Source of the DNA: Isochrysis galbana
Taxonomy: Eukaryota; Haptophyta; Isochrysidales; Isochrysidaceae
Assembly: GCA_018136815.1 (NCBI GenBank)
Contig: CM030931.1
Location: 10,489,072 to 10,553,071 of the forward strand
Length of the DNA: 64,000 bases
Direction: 5' to 3'
A model generated the notes under the pieces. That model saw only the letters and a list, made by a program, of their open reading frames with translations. It was not told the DNA's origin and did no database searches. This document shows, piece after piece, positions 19,957-30,659 of the stretch. Within the stretch, counting starts at the first letter, position 1. Every line of letters begins with the position of its first letter. A program made the translations under genes and the position numbers.

Positions 19957-21700
19957 CGTGTCGAACACGCGATGACTATAGGCTCATAGGCAGAGGGCCG
20001 TTCGATCGAGCCGGCAGCTGACGCGGTCGTGGAAGGTTCGTTGATTGTTGCTGACGGGAAGATGTCTGACAGATCATAGTAGGAGTCGGGTCTGAGAGTG
20101 TCTGCCATCGAGCGCTACGAGCAGCGAGGTGGACTTACGGTCGGAGGATTGCAACGCGTGGCGTTGGCGAGAGGGGACGAGGCTAGCTAGCGAGCTAGTG
20201 GAGGAGAGAGAATGAGAATGAGAGCTTCTTAGGTCCGAGGTAGACACGGGGGACTACAACGCAGGGACTCAAAAAGTCTAAAGGCACAGAACCACACAAA
20301 ATAAACCAAACGGAGCGAAAACTAACCACACCTGGACGGACGGCCAGGCGTCGGCACCAGGGCAATTCAGCAACGCGCAGACATGCGACAGAGGGGTGTC
20401 GAACACGCGATGACTACTGGCTCGTAGGCAGAGGGCCGTTCGATCGAGCCGGCAGCTGACGCGGCCGTGAAAGAGTCGTTGGTTGTTGCTTGCGGGAATA
20501 TATCTGAGAGGTCATAGTAGGAGTCGGGCCCGACTAAAGCGGAAGCCTCGGAGTGCATCCGGGGGTTTTCCACCGCAACGAAGGGAGCCTTGGAAAGGGC
20601 CATCGAGACGAACACTCGCGCCGCTGATTCGAGAGCGAGCCGCCTGTTGGGTTCCTTGTCGAGCCATTGGCGGCTGACCGCGGACAGGTAGGTACAGGGT
20701 GGGTGGGCCACCACTAGGTCCCAACCCAAATCTTGGATGTGGCGAGCGTCGCCTCGGAAGTGGGGGATGTAGGCGATCTCCGAAGGGCGGAGGTCACATG
20801 TGGCGACGCTAGCGCCCCCTAAGTAGAACATGGTGGCGACGACGCCGCTGATTTCGCCCAGGACCAGGACTTTCGGGGGCGGGCGACCCGCCGCCGCCTC
20901 GGAGCGAGCCTGGTCAGCTAGGGAGGAGAGTTGGGCGCACAAGGCGTCGAAATGCTGGGGGATGACGGCGGCCGGGGACGCATAAGTACCGCGCGGCGGC
21001 TTAGGCATGCGTATTTCGAGGGCGGCCTCCGCCACGTGACGAGGTAAGACTACCGCGGAACCGCTGGCTTTGGCTCGGGCTTCGGCCAAAAGGCGGACGG
21101 AATCGTTGGCGGCGGCAGGATGAAGGGGTGTCTCAGCGCTAATGGCGGCGCACACGGCGTAGATCCCGTGGGATCGCGGGTCCCACGGGATATGAGAGTT
21201 GGACGCGCCCTTCGAGGGAGAGCGACCCATGTCCTCCCAAGTGACGTGCTTGGGATTGGCCGGGACAGGGGAGCTCTCGGGAGCGGGCGGGCAGAGGGCC
21301 GTTCGATCGAGCCGGCAGCTGACGCGGCCGTGAAAGAGTCGTTGGTTGTTGCTTGCGGGAATATATCTGAGAGGTCATAGTAGGAGTCGGGTCTGACAGT
21401 GTCTGCCATCGAGTGCTAGGGACGAAGAGGGAGACGGACGTTCGGAGGCTCGCAACGCGCGGCGTTGGAGGGTAGGGACGAGGCTAGCTAGCGAGCTAGT
21501 GGAAGAGAGAGAATGAGAACGAGAGCTTCTTAGGTCCAAGGTAGACACGAGGGACTACAACGCAGGGACTCCAAAAAGTTGCCGGCACACGGACACACAC
21601 GAACTAAACCAAACGGAGCGAAAACTAACCACACCTGGACGGACGGCCAGGCGTCGGCACCAGGGCAATTCAGCAACGCGCAGACATGCGACAGAGGGGT
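19957..21700 (-). mobile_element. Tandem element with a DNA-methyltransferase-like frame
   Basis: Two head-to-tail units on the minus strand: 20396-21700 and 19957-20395. Each has the same leader (shared blocks at 20330-20395 and 21640-21696, and ctagctcgctagctagcctcg) and an ATG opening MADT-RPDSYYDLSDIFP. The right unit then encodes, in a frame from the ATG at 21230, a domain with LGEISGVVATMFYLGGASVA and DLVVAHPPCTYLSAVSRQWL. The P-P-C motif after a hydrophobic strand suggests a cytosine-C5-type methyltransferase fold. The unit ends by repeating the SYYDLSDIF block. The left unit lacks the methyltransferase middle. The host class (retroelement or other) is not resolved, so it is treated as a mobile relic. 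Confidence 0.45.
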
Positions 21701-21904
21701 CGGCACAACGAGGGCAGATCTCGCTGGGGAGCTACAACCGAGGGACGAGAGAAGACGGAAGACAGTCATAGAACCTTTGATGACATCGAGAGAAAGTAAG
21801 AGAAGAGGCGGTATATCAATCGACGAAACCTTGAGGCTTAAAATAACCCACAGGTTAGAAGTAAAAGCCTGTCATCGTATGAAATACGACAACACGCCAC
21901 ACGT

Positions 21905-22245
21905 TAGTAGTAGGGGTGGGGACGGGAAAAATCGACTTTTTGAAAAATTACACCCAAAAATCCATGGGACGGTACGGAGGGATCCCTCATGATTACATCA
22001 AAGCACATACAAACAAAGTTTCGCGAGCTAATTCTTTCAGCATGGTCACCGCGAAAGCGCGGCGCCAGACGAGAACGACCCAAGAGGCGGGGGCTGCAGA
22101 ACAAAAAAGTCAGAATAAGGTAAGCGACGCGCGCGTTTACGTTTGTCCGCAGAGTTAGAACTGACAGGCCTGCCCCAGCCGGCCCCCCACCCGCCTGGCC
22201 CGTCGTAGTGCACGCGGGCCCACCCCCCGTAGGGGGGGTAGCGGA
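21905..22245 (-). repeat. Dispersed repeats G and F
   Basis: 21911-22075 (ggtggggacgggaaaaatcgac ...) is a diverged relative of 25368-25510. 22085-22235 matches 30300-30455: on the minus strand both read GGPACT-TGQAG-G-AGAGLS then LRTNVNAR, followed by a possible splice donor region. No enzyme. Confidence 0.55.
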
Positions 22246-22508
22246 AGCGGGGGTGAGAGTGTGGGGTATAGGCGATGGCGAGTGAGATACCGGAGGGGTG
22301 TGAGTCAGTAGCAGCATAGCGGGCACCTTCAAGAATATTTTTTTTTAGACTCTCCCGGAGACCGAGGCTTCATTCTCAAAGCCTGCTTCGAAGCAAAAGG
22401 TTTTTGCCCCTCCCCTCTGACAGCGATCTCGATTTATAAATAAAAGACCATTTTCATATTTGTACTTATGGCCCCAGAAAGAGAACGGCGGCGGCGGCCG
22501 ACGGCATA
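22246..22508. other. Upstream region of the chromodomain gene
   Basis: Nothing specific apart from 'atttataaataaaag' at 22431-22445. Confidence 0.3.
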
Positions 22509-22784
22509 ATGGATGCGGGCTCGCTCGTAGACGATGCGGAGGCTGCCCAGCTGGCCAGGCACCCGTGTCACCCTGGGCGCCGGCGCCTCGCTGCGCAGCA
22601 CGATATGTGGGAGGTCCAAGATGTCGTGCAGTATCGCCGGTATTACCGGCAAGAGCAGTGGCTCGTCAAATGGAAAGGTTACGGGGAAGATCGAAACACA
22701 TGGGAGAAATGGGAGAATTTGTTGGATGATCCCGTGAAGGCCCGTGCTCTTGAGTTGAAGTTGAAGGCGGCTTGTGATATGTGA
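22509..22784 (+). CDS. Small chromodomain protein
   Basis: 91 residues, ATG at 22509. Residues ~33-75 form a chromodomain: MWEVQDVVQYRRYYRQEQWL, VKWKGYGEDRNTWEKWENLL. Aromatic cage candidates are the Trp/Val at the start, W of VKWKGY and W of TWEKWENL. Chromodomains read methylated histone H3. Nothing else is present: no chromoshadow domain and no integrase. It could be a compact HP1-like reader, the last exon of a larger protein, or a domesticated or decayed chromointegrase tail; a Ty3/gypsy relic with its own chromodomain lies 9 kb away but differs in sequence. Confidence 0.65.
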   Translation: MDAGSLVDDAEAAQLARHPCHPGRRRLAAQHDMWEVQDVVQYRRYYRQEQWLVKWKGYGEDRNTWEKWENLLDDPVKARALELKLKAACDM

Positions 22785-23536
22785 GTGATTCTAAGATTAG
22801 ATTAGCGTGTGCAAACTGGCTTAAATTGGGCTGGGGTTTCGGGGGCAGAGCCCTACTAGCTACTAGTAAAAATGTGTAAAAGTACTATAATAGTAGTTAA
22901 AATCGCCTTCGGGGGCTCCGCCCCCGGACCCCCGTTCTGCAATTCGAGTGTGAGAGGGGGGGCTTTACCGTGTAGTCAGCCAGCTAACTCTGACTTTGAT
23001 AGCCAACTCTTTCAATTGCCGCTTACTATTGCACATGTGGCAAAATCGTTGTGTTCACGCAACAGACTCCCTTCCCCGTCGACGATAGACTCTCGCATAT
23101 TCACATGTTGCCGTGTCGCACCCCCTCATCTGCCTGTGATGGAAGTATTGTTTGTTTTCGACATGGTAGCTCTCAGCTCGTGCCAACTCACACATGCGCA
23201 ACACAAAGCGCACCGTACTCAGATCACTGCGTACAGAGTGGAGCGGAACCCTCGCATCACACAGTCGCGGACCTCAGAGTCGCGTTCCACAAGAAAATGG
23301 GCAGGTAATACTGGAGGATGGCGACCATGCATGATGGTGTTCCCTTGTAGCAACTCGTATGGCTATGCGCGTGTGCGGGCCTCATGCACCGCACGACGGG
23401 TGCATGCTGGCATGCTCGCGGAGCCGACCGACCGCGGCAAGGTCAAAGAGGCGCAAGATTTTGACTAGGCAGGCAGAACACATACTTTGACGGGGCAACA
23501 AACAAAACCACGCTCAACAAATGCTAGCACGGAGAA
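22785..23536. other. Spacer between chromodomain gene and SKP1
   Basis: Contains short palindromic 'ggggctccgcccccgg' (22912-22927). No coding pattern I trust. Confidence 0.4.
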
Positions 23537-24341
23537 TCAGCGTTCCTCACACCAAGCGTTCTCCCTTTTCACTTCCTCCTCCTCCTCGGGTGTGAAATCG
23601 TTCTTTATGTTGAAACGCGTCCTGATTTCCTCGGGAGTTTTCCCCTTTATTTCGTCGGCAACGGTTTTGCATGTCAAGTCGAGGAGTGACTTGATGTCAA
23701 GGTAGTTAGCAGCAAGGATAAGGTTGAAAAGAGTCTCATCATCAACCTTCACAAAATCCTTGTCCCAAGTATTCTTATCATCCTCAGACGTAAGGTTCGA
23801 TTCGGCGCGATGGTGGTATTTGCAGTACTCAATCACCTGCAAGAAGGCGGAGAGATTCAGAATACATGCAGAGGGGTAGCACAGGAAATCTGCACAACAC
23901 AGGGATGAATGACAGGCGTCATGCAGTACATGCGCGCAGACACCAAGCCAGGCGTCGCGCGCCTTGATTAGAATCTTCGAGTCGACCATTGGCAGAGGCA
24001 CTGGCGTGTCAAGACCGGTGTCCTCGACCATATTCTTCACCGTCACAGAGCGGCAAGCAACCTCCTTCTCTACCTCAAAGATTTCCTCCTGCTTCGACTT
24101 CAGCTTCACAGATGTAGCTTCTGCAGAACACAAGATGTCAGGTGTGATCCGGGATGAACGACCAAGCCGCATCTTGCCATACATCCTGTCCTGCTACTGC
24201 TGCCGAACGCTCCGCACGCAGCACCCAGCGCAGCCCATAAAAGTACAAAAGCCAAACCACCCAAACCCACCGACCGCTCAGCGCGTGCGACAGCTGCGGT
24301 TGACTGAGGCAGGAGAGGGACGCACCGAAGTCTTCGGCCAT
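23537..24341 (-). CDS. SKP1: SKP1, adaptor of SCF ubiquitin ligases (three exons)
   Basis: Exons on the minus strand: 24341-24326, 24120-23963, 23836-23537, giving 157 residues. The product starts [20 protein letters not shown] and ends [20 protein letters not shown] then [11 protein letters not shown]1 links cullin-1 to F-box proteins. The BTB/POZ-like N-terminal half, the acidic loop ([18 protein letters not shown]) and the C-terminal F-box-binding helices ([20 protein letters not shown]) are all intact, and length matches the family (~160). Intron 1 (205 bases) is GT-AG after a 16-base first exon. Intron 2 (126 bases) starts AAG|GCGCGC and ends TTGCAG|, so it is a GC-AG intron; it has no stop codon and a length divisible by three, so retention would keep the frame. 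Confidence 0.92.
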
Positions 24342-24459
24342 CAGTGCAGAGTGGTAGGGTTTGGGATGAACTGCGAGGTCGAGGCGCACACTCCGTGCGT
24401 GTGTCGCCGCGTCGGACAGGGGTGTGTGGAGGCCTTGCTGGCGCAGGGGATTGGATCGA

Positions 24460-24622
24460 CCGCCGCAGGGCAGACGGGGGAGGAAGAAGAGGGGAGGGGG
24501 GCGGGTGGGGGGGGGCGGGGCGGGGGGGCGGGGGGGCGGGGGGGGGGCTGAGCTGGCTCTCTCGCCCCCCCGAGCCCCGCGGCCACGCCCTTCCCCCCCC
24601 TTCCCCCTCCCCCCCACCGACC

Positions 24623-24659
<37 letters not shown>

Positions 24660-25090
24660 ATATTCTCCTGTGTACCTCTTTGGTTTTACTCTGCGGGACC
24701 CTCATCTGGGGGGGGGGAGAGGAGAGGGACCCTCTCTCTCGGCGCGGGGGGGGGGGGGGAGGGATGAAGAGCGAGGGATTGGAAATATATATCTCAGAGA
24801 ACAAAGGAGGAAGGGGGGGGGGGGGAGCGTCTGGCGGGGAAGCCGCTGATGAGAGAATAAGAAACGGCGCGCGATCTGAGCGAGAGAAGAGAAGAGAGAG
24901 GCAAGGAGAGTGGCCGCTCGCGCGCGAGAGGCGTCTCGCGCCCTTTTTTCCACCCCCTCGCTCGTGGCTACTACAGAATATGAGAGGAGGGGGGTTTTCT
25001 TTTTGAGGCCGTGATTGTGCGAGAGGGGGGGGAGATCGTGGTGGCTCCCCCCCCCCCCCCCGCCCCCCGCCCCCCCCCCCGCCAGCGGAT
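24460..25090. repeat. Low-complexity G, C and CT tracts
   Basis: Long runs of G (24480-24550, 24705-24770, 24805-24830), a (CT)n tract (24626-24657) and C runs (25048-25080) between SKP1 and the next repeats. Long open frames here are composition artefacts. 25091-25367: nothing recognised. Confidence 0.7.
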
Positions 25091-25367
25091 CCCAGGTGTC
25101 TTTAGTTTCTCTAAGATGTAACACGGCTGGTGAGAAGCATCGGCGAAATTTGAGCATCGCCGCCGATTCTTTCAATGCTCGGTGTTTTAATCCTCCTGCT
25201 TCAGTGTGCCGGGCGTGAACGGCTCCGTCTGCTACTCGCCGCCTCGCCGCCCTTGCTCACGTTATTGGAAGGTGTGTGCGACCCTCTCGCCTCTCGGGGT
25301 ATCTAGAGCCTGTACCCACTCTTGAGCGGGAGCACATCCTTCCGCCAGTGTCTTGTGTGACTAGAGG

Positions 25368-25510
25368 TGGGGATGGAAAAAATCGACTTTTCACAATCGC
25401 ACCCAAAAGTCGATGTGAATGCATGGAGAGGTGTCTCATGCTATCATAAGAGCTTCTGCAAAGTGCAAAGTTTCAGAAGCCAATTGTTTCATGGTGGCGA
25501 GTACGAGCGA
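25368..25510 (+). repeat. Dispersed repeat G, copy 2
   Basis: ggtggggatggaaaaaatcgac ... cacccaaaagtcgatg ... tttcatggtggcgagtacgagcg parallels 21911-22080 with many substitutions. Confidence 0.5.
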
Positions 25511-25754
25511 AGACAATGCGGTGTTTCTTTCGCGGTGGCCAGGGACCAGGGACAGGGAGTTTTTTTTTAGTAGATTTTGGCGCGTTGGGGTTGGGGCCAC
25601 AATGAAGGATGCTAGTGCCCACCAAAGACCACTTTCGGGGTTGCGGGGCTGGAACCCCCGTCCTCTGCCGTCCCCAAAGGGCAGAAGTGTCACTTCCAGC
25701 ACCAGCACACACGACACACCCGACACGCGCCCCAGCTATCTAGCCCTTCCTTTG

Positions 25755-26110
25755 TCGAATCCAGAGTATCTCTATACTCAAAGCGGATTCGATACTCGAT
25801 AGTGCGAACGAATTTTGTTTTCAGGGCTTGTCTCGATGGTTCGCCGCTCGCTTGACATATTGAACACCGAGGCTGCACATCGCTCGTCAATTCATTTGTC
25901 TCCTTCTTTGTTTGTTTCGAGCGTTTATGTTTGTTTCTGAGTTCTTTTGTTGATTGAGTGGTGTTAGTAGATTGAGTTTTGTGAGGTGGTCACGTGCGCC
26001 GTCGTCATGTAGCGCGTTCCCCTCCCTCCCTCTCTCTCTCTCTCTCAAGATTGTGCCCCAAATGAGACTTGACACGATCAAGCCTCGGCTTGATTCGACA
26101 GTTTAAAGAC
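25755..26110 (+). repeat. Hairpin-rich dispersed repeat J, copy 2
   Basis: Outer stem CGAATCC/GGATTCG (25756-25762 with 25785-25791), inner stem GAGTAT/ATACTC, a T-rich body, a (CT)n stretch, then ATCAAGC-CTCG-GCTTGAT at 26077-26094. Same layout as 8998-9360 with diverged sequence; the outer stem differs by a C-G to A-T pair change. Confidence 0.65.
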
Positions 26111-27067
26111 AACCCTCGCTCACATGCACGCCCTCGTCCGCGCCTCGCCATCCATCGCTTCGTACATGAGCCCACACATGCACATGGCGCACATGCCTCA
26201 TTGCACACCACCCGTTGCCCGACCCCGCTCTGACCCATGGGGTGAGCATGGCTCGCGTCTCCGGCGACGAGCACCTTTTCGGAAGGAATAAAGGGAGCGA
26301 CATGCTTTCTTCTCTATTCTCATGCTTCCCCCCCCCCCCTCTCCAGTACCTCTCTTTCTCTCTTTTGTCGCTCTCTCCCGCCTCTCTAATAATCGCCTCG
26401 TCGCCGTTGTGGTCATTGGTCGTTGAAAGAGAGAAAAGAGAAAGAGAACCAACGACGTGTGCCCCTGAGGCGGGACGGCGGGAGGCGGAAGGCGGGAGGG
26501 CAAACCGTTTTGTTTTTTTGTTTTCTTGGGGGGGCAAATGATGGTATCTATATATATCTTTCTACTATTAAACCGGCCGGCTCATAGTCAGACTGATGGT
26601 CACCGTCAGGTCCGACTAGCCCTGATAACTGTCTGACGTCACTGATGTCAGGCCTGACGTCCCAACCCGGTTCCGGTGTGAGATGGATCAGCGAAAAAAA
26701 TGGGGGTTATCCGGCGAAAATTTCGAAAATTACCGAATTTCGGGCCTTCGAAGGCGGAGCGCGAAATACAGTCGGCAGTCGGGCCCCCCTACCGCTGTCG
26801 ATCGCCATGCGGCGCATTTTGCATTTTGTTGTATGTCACACTCACACTCGTAAATCACGATGTTGTCAACGAGGTGAGACACGACGTCAACGGCGTCTGC
26901 CCGAATGGCCACCCCGACGTCAGCATGGATGAAGAAGGCCGCGGTTGACTTACAGTTGTTGAGCAGCCCCAGTTGAGTGTTGAGTGTTGAGTCGCTGTAA
27001 AAACCCCCCGAATAGAAGCCGTGTTCCTTTGAATTGTGTTGTAGGAGAGCTGCATCCTAGCCCGGGC
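26111..27067. other. Spacer before the beta-hydroxylase gene
   Basis: C run at 26328-26340, A/T microsatellite at 26545-26562. 26900-26950 could hold a short first exon (ATGGATGAAGAAGGCCGC) of the downstream gene, since ttgtgttgtag at 27034-27044 looks like an acceptor. Unproven. Confidence 0.35.
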
Positions 27068-28531
27068 ATGGCAGCGACGGCCGTCCGATGGCCACCGCTC
27101 AGTTGCCAACGGCACGCCGAGCGCTGCTCGTGGGCATGTCGTCGGCTGGGCACACTCATCTGTGGGACGGAGTTACCACCTGAGACAGGACTTCACTCGC
27201 TCACCCACCACCAGTTGCACCGCGAGTGGCTACGTGCGTGTGAGTCGCTCGCTGCGGCACATGTCGAGCGTGCCATGGCGCTCGCACAGCAGCAGGCTGC
27301 CCCACTGCTGAATCTCGTCGCCGTGGGCGGAGAGGAAGGTATTGACTTTGCTGCTGCTGCTGGTGCGCTCACTGCCTCTGAAATCCAGCTCATACAGAGC
27401 GCTCCCGGTCGAGTGGGGCTCAAGCAGTGTGTTGAGCAAATCATTCAGCGCTACTCGCTGGTGGAGCTGGGCCAAGCTCTTCTCATGACTGGGCAAGCTG
27501 AATCCGCTGTTCAAGCTCTAGCTGCTGCATGTGCCGCCGTGCCAGAGAGACCTTCTGCTCTATCCAAGGGACAGCTGACGCCGCCCACAATGCTACATAC
27601 ATCATCTAGCTTGATGGTGACTCATGGATCGAGCAGGGAAGGTGTGCGCCTTGCATCGCTGTCATGGGCAGGGCGGTTTGCAAGAGAGGCAGCCCATTTC
27701 TATGCCATTGCACTTGGCGTAGCGAAGGGTCCTGAAGCTGCAGCAGACGCGACCGCCGCAGCAGTGGCACGCGGCGTATGGCAGGATCCTTTGCAGCGCC
27801 CTCTTGATCATCTCGATCCATCCCTCCGGCGTCACCCGTTCTGGGATCCTGCGGAGCTGCCCGCCGCATGCTTGCTTGAGAGGTCATTCGACACCATTTT
27901 GGCCGAGCTCAATGCTCTCATCAGTGGTAGCCCAGAGACCCGTTCTCCCACTGATGGGGTCGCTCCAACACGAGCACAATTTCGCCAGTATGACTCTCGA
28001 GTTGTGGCTGCTGGAGAGTGGTCCGATGTCCAGCTCTACGCTGGGTGTAGGCGAGACGAGGTGCACTGCCAAATCTGCCCGAAGACGGCCTTCCTCTTGG
28101 CCTCGCGTCCCGAGTTCAATACGGTCGTATTTGGTTCTCATTTTTTCTCGCGTCTCTCTCCTGGCACACACCTATCCGCTCATTGTGGTCCATCAAACTT
28201 CCGCCTTCGATGTCACTTGGGGTTGATCGTGCCCGACAACTGTATGATCCGCGTTGGGGAGGAGGTGAGGGCTTGGCGTGCCGGAGAATGTCTAGTGTTT
28301 GACGATTCTTTCGAGCACGAAGTGTGGCACAACGGTACGTCGGATAGGGTGGTCCTCATTGCAGATATGTGGCACCCTCATGTCAAGCTGGAGTCACACG
28401 TGCTCCCATTGCTCAACGACGAGCAGCGTTTTGCACTTGAATGCGCCCAAATTCAAGAGCACATGCCACTCCTGCAGCGCGTCTACTCAACGGGGAGAAC
28501 TGTGTGCCGCGGGAGGGTACGAGATCCATGA
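27068..28531 (+). CDS. Aspartyl/asparaginyl beta-hydroxylase family dioxygenase
   Basis: 487 residues from the ATG at 27068 (an upstream in-frame extension or extra exon is possible). The C-terminal ~200 residues match the Asp/Asn beta-hydroxylase fold: GVWQDPLQRPLDHLDP, then FSRLSPGTHLSAHCGPSNFR with iron-binding His at ~372, RCHLGLIVPDNCMIRVGEEV, and FDDSFEHEVWHN with the second iron-binding His at ~417, then DRVVLIADMWHP with the Arg that binds 2-oxoglutarate. His-His spacing of 45 is normal for the family, which lacks the usual Asp ligand. The N-terminal part is Ala-rich helical and may hold a degenerate TPR-like region (LGQALLMTGQAESAVQALAA). Substrate unknown; animal relatives hydroxylate EGF-like domains. 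Confidence 0.88.
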   Translation: MAATAVRWPPLSCQRHAERCSWACRRLGTLICGTELPPETGLHSLTHHQLHREWLRACESLAAAHVERAMALAQQQAAPLLNLVAVGGEEGIDFAAAAGALTASEIQLIQSAPGRVGLKQCVEQIIQRYSLVELGQALLMTGQAESAVQALAAACAAVPERPSALSKGQLTPPTMLHTSSSLMVTHGSSREGVRLASLSWAGRFAREAAHFYAIALGVAKGPEAAADATAAAVARGVWQDPLQRPLDHLDPSLRRHPFWDPAELPAACLLERSFDTILAELNALISGSPETRSPTDGVAPTRAQFRQYDSRVVAAGEWSDVQLYAGCRRDEVHCQICPKTAFLLASRPEFNTVVFGSHFFSRLSPGTHLSAHCGPSNFRLRCHLGLIVPDNCMIRVGEEVRAWRAGECLVFDDSFEHEVWHNGTSDRVVLIADMWHPHVKLESHVLPLLNDEQRFALECAQIQEHMPLLQRVYSTGRTVCRGRVRDP

Positions 28532-28663
28532 ATATGCAAGCTCTACGGGTTCTTTGACGTCTTGAGTCCTCCAGCCACAACCATTGAGCAGGAGTGAGCA
28601 AGGGGCAATCGAGACTTTCTTGTGGCACCTATACACAAGTCTATCCGGCTGCTGGCCATACAC

Positions 28664-29494
28664 GATGAAGATAGCTGTTCAGGCCAGACTCCACCATATT
28701 CATCCGCCCATCAGGCCCCGGACGGAACGTAAGTGCCATCCACGGCGCGTTAGTTCAACCAATTCACCGCCTAGTGCCCGGCTTGAACTGTGTGAAGCTC
28801 GGTTTTGGCGGCCTAAGAGTTTGGAATGGTAGAGTAGCTCTTGCACGGAGGCTTGCGCCAACAGCAGGGAGAAGGGACGAGGGAGGGTGGTGTCACCACA
28901 TAATAGCCCCGCATTGAATGAACAGCCGGTGGTCGTGTGGCGGAGCTTTGGTCGTAACAACATCGCTCGATTTGCGAAATGAAGGTCATCCACTCGGTCA
29001 TGCGGCAACACAATGTGGCCCAGTTTGTGGGCGCGAGCCAATGTTGGCCTGTTCACCTCAGACCCGCGGCCTCCAGGCGGCGCGCCGTTAGTAGATCGGC
29101 GGTGAGCTGGCCATGCAGTTATGCACTTGGCGTGGATCGATCTTGCCTCGGTGGTGGCAGCACGAAATGCACCGGCGGAAGATACGATCTTCCATCGACC
29201 TTGTCCACCTTGCCTACTTTTCTTGCTTTCGCTCCCTTCTCGGCGCTACGTGTGCTATTCGGTGAAGTCTAATGAGAACTTTCTGCGTGCTTTATGTGTA
29301 GGATTGTGCGAAGATACTCGAAGGGCTCGCTCCAATGGGCCCCAGCGTTGTTGTACCATCTTGACGCTCCACTTCTCCGCTTTTTCGCTAATCAGATACT
29401 CTACGTACACGGGCTACAGGCGCGGGGCCGCAAGGATTGGGACAACGACGAGTGGTTTGCTAGTGCTTTTGGCGCATATCGCCAGTCCCCCTAG
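28664..29494 (+). CDS. Possible multi-exon gene of unknown function
   Basis: A strong donor (ggaac|gtaagt at 28727-28733) follows a short frame starting MKIAVQARLHHIHPPIRPRT at 28665. A convincing acceptor (tttatgtgtag, ~29302) precedes an open end exon reading IVRRYSKGSLQWAPALLYHL then QARGRKDWDNDEWFASAFGA to a stop at 29494. A middle frame MKVIHSVMRQHNVAQFVGAS begins at 28979. I could not join these in phase with certainty. No domain recognised. The beta-hydroxylase stop codon is 130 bases upstream, so this is unlikely to be its 3' part. Confidence 0.35.
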
Positions 29495-29705
29495 ATACAC
29501 AAGCAGGAAGCATATGAAGTGCGCCGCTGAATCATGGCAAGCCCGTGTAGCAGCACCATCTCGCCGTGGCTAGGCCGCACGCGCATCAGTATATGTTGTG
29601 CTCGCTCAGTAAATGCATAGATACTAGCTGCGGCCGACATCGCCCCGTCTTAATAGCCGTCCATTAAACGTCGCACTATACGCCACTTTCTCATGTGCCT
29701 ACTTT

Positions 29706-30460
29706 CAACCTACTCTTAGAGTAGGGGTCATGGGGGGGTGCCTCGCGCCCCTCGCCCCTCCCCTCAGGCACTAACGTCCCTCCGGGGGGGCTTGTCAGTC
29801 AACCTCATGCCATGCCATTTGGAATGTGCTGAGCACTCAACATCCTCAGCTGAACTCTCCCAGGCCGCGCAGCGTGCCTCGCACTCCATCGCCCAGTCCC
29901 AATCCCACGTCCCATCGTACTGCCCCCCACCACCAACCCTGAGCCACAGACTGACAGAGAGCCAGGACGGCCGGCGGGGCGAGCAAGGGGGAGGCAGGGG
30001 GGAAGCAAGGGGGGCCAGGGGCCAAGCCCTAGCGCTCCACTGCCCCCTTGGGCCGCCCAGCCGGCCATCTAGGGGGACCTGCAGGTCCTCCCAGAATGGG
30101 GGCCATGGCGCGCGCGCAGGCGGCACGCGACGCTTGAGAACGACGAGAAACACGGAAAACCCACAAAAACGAGAACACGACAAAATAAGGCAAGAAATGC
30201 GCACGTCTGCATGAATACACAAGAAAAGCACCGTTGGCAACCGCGAGAGCTGCCTTTGAGCGGCTCGACTCGAAGCTCGATGAAGAGAGAAAACCACAAA
30301 GACCGCAGAACAAAAAGACAAAATAAGCTAAGCGACGCGCGCGCGTTTACGTTTGTCCGCAGACATTGAGCCGACAGGCCTGCCCCAGCCCGCCCCTCCC
30401 CCGCCTGGCCCGTCGGAGTGCACGCGGGCCCACCGGCCCACCCCACTTACTTTGGGGGGG
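29706..30460. mobile_element. Short retroposons: family D-like head and repeat F
   Basis: 29706: caacCTACTCTTAGAGTAGgggtc then ATG at 29730, a head whose CCTACTC/GAGTAGG palindrome replaces the AACTAAG form, followed by gcctcgcgcccc as in the element at 45969. 29770-30290 is GC-rich with no gene. 30300-30455 is repeat F in the opposite orientation (minus strand), matching 22085-22235. Confidence 0.55.
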
Positions 30461-30629
30461 TAGTGGGTGCTGGGTGCTGGGTTAGTATCTTGGCTAAGAT
30501 CTTGTAGTCGCTTTGCAGTAATGTGATAGGTCTATAGTTGCGCGGGTCTCGGGCATCGCCCTTTTTGTACAGTAGGATTATGTCGCCTTCCCGCATCGTG
30601 TATGCTAGCGTCCCCGTGTCTAGCGCCAA
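30447..30629 (-). mobile_element. LINE reverse-transcriptase fragment
   Basis: The minus-strand frame reads YTMREGDIILLYKKGDARDP then NYRPITLLQSDYKILAKILT. This is the conserved block of non-LTR reverse transcriptases ('...lipK.gd..d..nyRPIsLl...yKi.akil'), just upstream of the catalytic core. Only this ~60-residue piece remains. Confidence 0.8.
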
Positions 30630-30659
30630 ATTGTACAGCCTTGTCAGTATCGGCGCAAC

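Noticed and set aside
24138-25175. Long Gly/Arg/Pro-rich frames on both strands
   Set aside because: They come from poly-G, poly-C and CT tracts; no domain or splice structure.
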